A DNA stretch of 18,253 nucleotides, from NCBI GenBank assembly GCA_023260615.1, contig JALQUY010000005.1, positions 1 through 18,253 of the forward strand, given 5' to 3'. The translations under genes were made by a program, and so were the position numbers. This document shows positions 15,494 through 18,253 of the stretch, one piece after another. The notes under the pieces were generated by a model. It saw nothing but the letters and a program-made list of their open reading frames with translations, searched no databases and had not been told where the DNA came from. The stretch's first letter is position 1, and each line of letters starts with the position of its first letter. The DNA comes from Schleiferiaceae bacterium. Its GTDB lineage: Bacteria > Bacteroidota > Bacteroidia > Flavobacteriales > Schleiferiaceae.

Positions 15494-16591
15494 TCAAATT
15501 GTGATCATGGGGTTGGTAACCGACGTTGTCGTAAGGACGGCAAAATTAGGGAATTTCCGCCGAATGTAATCGGCTAAAAGTTCAATCGTGAACTGCTCAC
15601 TTTCCCAATGTCCCACATCCATCATCACCAAGGCATTTTTGGCCTCAAAATAGCGGTGGTAGGTAATGTCGGCGGTGAGGTACACATCGGCTTTTTGGGC
15701 GATAGCCAAGGGCAGCAAATCCACTCCCGCGCCACCACAGAGAGCCACCCGTTGAACCTGGTCCCGGCAAACGGGGCTGTGCCGCAGGGCCGTCAGCCCT
15801 AGCGTCGTCTTGACATGCTGAACAAAATCGTTCCAGGCCATGGGCTGGGCGAGTTCACCGACCACGCCATAGCCTACATCGGTTCGGGTATTCTCCACGG
15901 CCACCCAGCTATGCGCCACCACCTCGTAGGGATGGCAGGCCTCCAAGGCCGCTTGTACCGCTGAGCGCGCCTCTGCAGGCACTAGGAAGCTCTGTCGTAG
16001 TTCATGTACGGCGCTGCGTTCCCCCACCTTGCCGGTGTGCGGCTGGGCGCCCTCCAAGGGGCGAAACGTACCTGTTCCGGCAACAGAGAAATGGCATTCG
16101 TCGTAGGCTCCAATTTTGCCCGCCCCCGCGGCGAAGAGCCCTTCGGCCACTTCGGCCGCTTGCGCTTCCGGGGTGAAGACCGTGAGTTCAAATAAGCTCG
16201 AATTGCGCGGTTCCAAGATTTGGAGTCCAGATACCCCAAGACGCTCCGCTAGCGCATGGCTCACGCCTCCTTCTATGCTGTCTAAATTGGTATGGGCGGC
16301 GTACAAGGCTACGTGGTGGCGCAAGGCGAGCATGACGCAGCGTTCGACCTCTGTTCGGCCCGTCAGGCGCTTGAGCCCTTTGAAAATAATGGGATGGTGG
16401 GTGAGAACCACATTGCAGCCCTTCTCCACCGCCTCGAGGATGACCTCCTCCGTGACGTCCAAGGCCACAAGCACGCCCGTGACGGCCTGCGAAGGGTCCC
16501 CCACTAAGAGCCCAGAATTGTCGTAGTCCGCCTGGAAGGCCAACGGGGCCCAGTCCTCGAGTGCCTGAGCCAAATGTTTAACCGATATCAT
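15494..16591 (-). CDS. NIF3-like dinuclear metal-centre protein (YqfO/YbgI family)
   Basis: The 365-residue product has the paired metal-binding motifs of NIF3 proteins: THHPIIF with His65 and His66, AAHTNLD with His100 and Asp104, and near the end GHWESE with His328 and Glu332. The segment YLTADITYHRYFEA (304-317) is also a family landmark. Between the two halves is an inserted alpha/beta domain (about 130-235, with LFELTVFTP...GTFRPLEGAQPHTG...ACHPYEVVAH), as in the longer YqfO-type members rather than the 247-residue E. coli YbgI. These hexameric proteins bind two metal ions; the role is unsettled, and names such as GTP cyclohydrolase 1 type 2 homolog should not be taken as function. The ATG follows a TATCTTCA element by four bases and comes just after the rpsA terminator. 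It is co-transcribed with the coiled-coil gene one base downstream. Confidence 0.93.
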   Translation of the reverse strand: MISVKHLAQALEDWAPLAFQADYDNSGLLVGDPSQAVTGVLVALDVTEEVILEAVEKGCNVVLTHHPIIFKGLKRLTGRTEVERCVMLALRHHVALYAAHTNLDSIEGGVSHALAERLGVSGLQILEPRNSSLFELTVFTPEAQAAEVAEGLFAAGAGKIGAYDECHFSVAGTGTFRPLEGAQPHTGKVGERSAVHELRQSFLVPAEARSAVQAALEACHPYEVVAHSWVAVENTRTDVGYGVVGELAQPMAWNDFVQHVKTTLGLTALRHSPVCRDQVQRVALCGGAGVDLLPLAIAQKADVYLTADITYHRYFEAKNALVMMDVGHWESEQFTIELLADYIRRKFPNFAVLTTTSVTNPMITI

Positions 16592-16595
16592 GGTA

Positions 16596-16603
16596 TGAAG
16601 ATA
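16596..16603 (-). promoter_or_regulatory. Candidate -7 element (TATCTTCA) of the nif3 unit
   Basis: On the minus strand TATCTTCA ends four bases (TACC) before the ATG, the same layout as at lgt and gpmI. It matches TAnnTTTG at all but the last two positions. The element directly follows, and shares one base with, the T-run of the rpsA terminator. Confidence 0.4.
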
Positions 16604-16634
16604 AAAAAAGGGCCACCCTTGCGGGCAGCCCTTT
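16603..16634 (-). terminator. Intrinsic terminator of rpsA
   Basis: Read on the minus strand, AAAGGGCTGCCC pairs with GGGTGGCCCTTT over 12 pairs (two of them G-T) around a GCAA tetraloop, followed by seven T. The stem lies at 16607-16634 and the T-run at 16603-16609 in plus coordinates. It begins about 20 bases after the rpsA stop codon. Confidence 0.92.
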
Positions 16635-16654
16635 CAGGATATAAAGGGAATGGA

Positions 16655-18253
16655 TTACTCGTTGTTCTCCATTTCTTCTTTCAAACGAGCCAAGCTGTCC
16701 AGATCACCCAAGGTGGTCTTTTCAACGGCATTGTTCACAGCGCTCACAGAAGACGAACCGCCTTTGTTGCCACCCTTGCCCTTCTTGCCGCCTTCATTGC
16801 TGTCGGCTACTTGCTTGAAGGTTTGAGTGTGTGAAACGAGGATGCGGCGGTTGTCGCGGTTGAATTCAATCACGACAAAGCCCAACTTCTCGCCTACAGC
16901 GATGGATGAACCGTCTTCTTTTGAAGCGTGGCGTGCAGGACAGTAAGCCTCCAACTCTTGGTCCGCAAACCATACGTTGAAGCCTTTGTCTGCTGCAGAC
17001 TTCACCTCACCTTCGTGGGTGCTGCCTTCTTCAAATACCACTTCGTAGTTGTCCCATGGATTCTCAGAAACCTGCTTGTGGCCGAGGCTCAAGCGGCGGT
17101 TTTCTACGTCGATATCCAATACTTGAACGTCCAATTCAGCGCCTACAGAGGTAAACTCAGAAGGGTGCTTCACCTTTTTGGTCCAAGAGAGGTCAGAGAT
17201 GTGTACCAATCCGTCGATGCCCTCTTCCAACTCCAAGAACACGCCGAAGTTGGTGAAGTTGCGCACCTTACCACTGTGCGTAGAACCTACAGGGTACTTG
17301 GTGGTGATTTCTGACCAGGGGTCTGGAGTCATTTGCTTCACGCCCAAAGACATCTTGCGCTCTTCGCGGTCGACGCTCAATACAACGGCTTCCACTTCGT
17401 CGCCTGCCTTGAAGAAATCGTTGGCAGAACGGAGGTGTGAGCCCCAGCTCATCTCGGAAACGTGGATCAAACCTTCCACGCCAGGAGCCACTTCTACAAA
17501 TGCACCGTAGTCGGCCAAAACAACCACCTTGCCCTTGATCTTGTCGCCGGCCGCCAAGTTGGCATCCAACGCATCCCATGGGTGAGGGAACAATTGCTTC
17601 AAGCCCAACTGGATGCGGGTCTTAGCCTCATCGAAGTCAAGGATAACCACGTTGATCTTCTGATCGAGCTCAACCACTTCAGAAGGATGGTTGATGCGGC
17701 TCCATGACAAGTCGGTGATGTGCACCAAACCGTCGACGCCACCCAAGTCGATGAAGACACCGTAGCTGGTGATGTTCTTGACCACGCCTTCCAAAACTTG
17801 GCCTTTTTCCAATTGGCCAATGATCTTGCGCTTTTGTTCTTCCAAATCCGCTTCGATAAGCGCCTTGTGAGAAACAACAACGTTCTTGAACTCGTGGTTG
17901 ATTTTAACAATCTTGAATTCCATCGTCTTGTCTACGTAGATATCGTAGTCACGGATGGGCTTCACGTCAATTTGTGATCCGGGCAAGAAGGCTTCCAAAC
18001 CGAAAACGTCTACGATCATACCACCCTTCGTGCGGCACTTCACGTAACCTTGTACGATTTCTTCTGCGTCGAAGGCCTCGTTCACACGGTCCCATGCTTT
18101 GATGGAGCGTGCTTTGCGGTGCGAAAGCACCAACTGGCCCAACTTATCTTCTTGCTTGTCTACCAATACCTCAACGGTATCGCCTGCCTTCAGGTCAGGG
18201 TTGTAGCGGAATTCGTTCAATGAAACAACGCCTTCAGACTTAGAACCGATATC
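16655..18253 (-). CDS. rpsA: 30S ribosomal protein S1 (5' truncated by the window)
   Basis: S1 binds mRNA on the small ribosomal subunit and helps start translation. 532 C-terminal residues are visible and the frame is open through the window edge, so the start is outside; the TTG at 18220 is internal. The visible part holds the end of one S1 domain (1-45) and five more (near 65-132, 150-220, 237-307, 322-395 and 408-475). The best-conserved domains read SYGVFIDLGGVDGLVHITDLSW, DYGAFVEVAPGVEGLIHVSE and NFGVFLELEEGIDGLVHISDLSW, typical RNA-binding OB folds. A Gly/Lys/Ser-rich linker (489-503, KKGKGGNKGG) and an acidic helix ending LDSLARLKEEMENNE follow, as in Bacteroidota S1. Codon choice and base composition look more A/T-rich than the other genes here, consistent with very high expression. 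It ends at a strong terminator. Confidence 0.96.
   Translation of the reverse strand, partial: DIGSKSEGVVSLNEFRYNPDLKAGDTVEVLVDKQEDKLGQLVLSHRKARSIKAWDRVNEAFDAEEIVQGYVKCRTKGGMIVDVFGLEAFLPGSQIDVKPIRDYDIYVDKTMEFKIVKINHEFKNVVVSHKALIEADLEEQKRKIIGQLEKGQVLEGVVKNITSYGVFIDLGGVDGLVHITDLSWSRINHPSEVVELDQKINVVILDFDEAKTRIQLGLKQLFPHPWDALDANLAAGDKIKGKVVVLADYGAFVEVAPGVEGLIHVSEMSWGSHLRSANDFFKAGDEVEAVVLSVDREERKMSLGVKQMTPDPWSEITTKYPVGSTHSGKVRNFTNFGVFLELEEGIDGLVHISDLSWTKKVKHPSEFTSVGAELDVQVLDIDVENRRLSLGHKQVSENPWDNYEVVFEEGSTHEGEVKSAADKGFNVWFADQELEAYCPARHASKEDGSSIAVGEKLGFVVIEFNRDNRRILVSHTQTFKQVADSNEGGKKGKGGNKGGSSSVSAVNNAVEKTTLGDLDSLARLKEEMENNE

Noticed and set aside
1..18253. CRISPR array, tRNA/rRNA genes, insertion sequences, phage or toxin-antitoxin genes
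   Set aside because: Looked for on both strands by eye; no spaced direct repeats, cloverleaf, transposase or terminal inverted repeats were seen.

Overview
The window reads as ordinary chromosome of a Bacteroidota bacterium, probably Flavobacteriales-like but with fairly high G+C. The evidence is the protein families (Bacteroidota-style Lgt with a long insert, ribosomal protein S1 with its conserved acidic tail, FadL-like barrel, VPS10/BNR secreted proteins), the lack of Shine-Dalgarno sequences, and TAnnTTTG-type promoter elements placed directly before start codons. Fifteen protein genes fill almost everything. No tRNA, rRNA, CRISPR, insertion sequence, phage gene or gap over 300 bases was seen.

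Layout. (1) 2-4117, plus strand: the C-terminal part of an outer-membrane barrel protein, then a 1056-residue secreted beta-propeller protein with about ten Asp-boxes. (2) 4118-4228: three consecutive hairpins, the last a bidirectional terminator. (3) 4229-5302, minus: a ketoacyl-ACP synthase III-like enzyme, divergent from (4) 5352-7761, plus: folE-cysS-yidD, overlapping end to start. (5) 7810-11457, plus: lgt, a DUF192 protein, a secreted Asp-box protein and pepE, each joined by an ATGA overlap. (6) 11489-14558, plus: gpmI, map and a SAM methyltransferase, again joined by ATGA. (7) 14559-14694: a short gap with a bidirectional terminator. (8) 14695-16591, minus: a NIF3-family protein followed one base later by a coiled-coil protein of the C4 zinc-ribbon family whose zinc cysteines are missing. 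(9) 16655-18253, minus: rpsA, cut by the window edge, with a strong terminator that runs into the nif3 promoter.

The genes are mostly housekeeping: folate/pterin precursor synthesis, Cys-tRNA charging, membrane protein insertion, lipoprotein maturation, glycolysis, N-terminal methionine removal and translation initiation. No new defence, mobile or biosynthetic system was recognised. The most interesting signals are regulatory and evolutionary. Six transcription-unit starts carry a TAnnTTTG-like element ending only 4-5 bases before the start codon, which predicts leaderless or nearly leaderless mRNAs. The fabH-like/folE gap holds two such promoters as a perfect inverted repeat. A composite hairpin cluster lies at 4125-4209. 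Two nearby genes carry zinc-binding modules stripped of all their cysteines.
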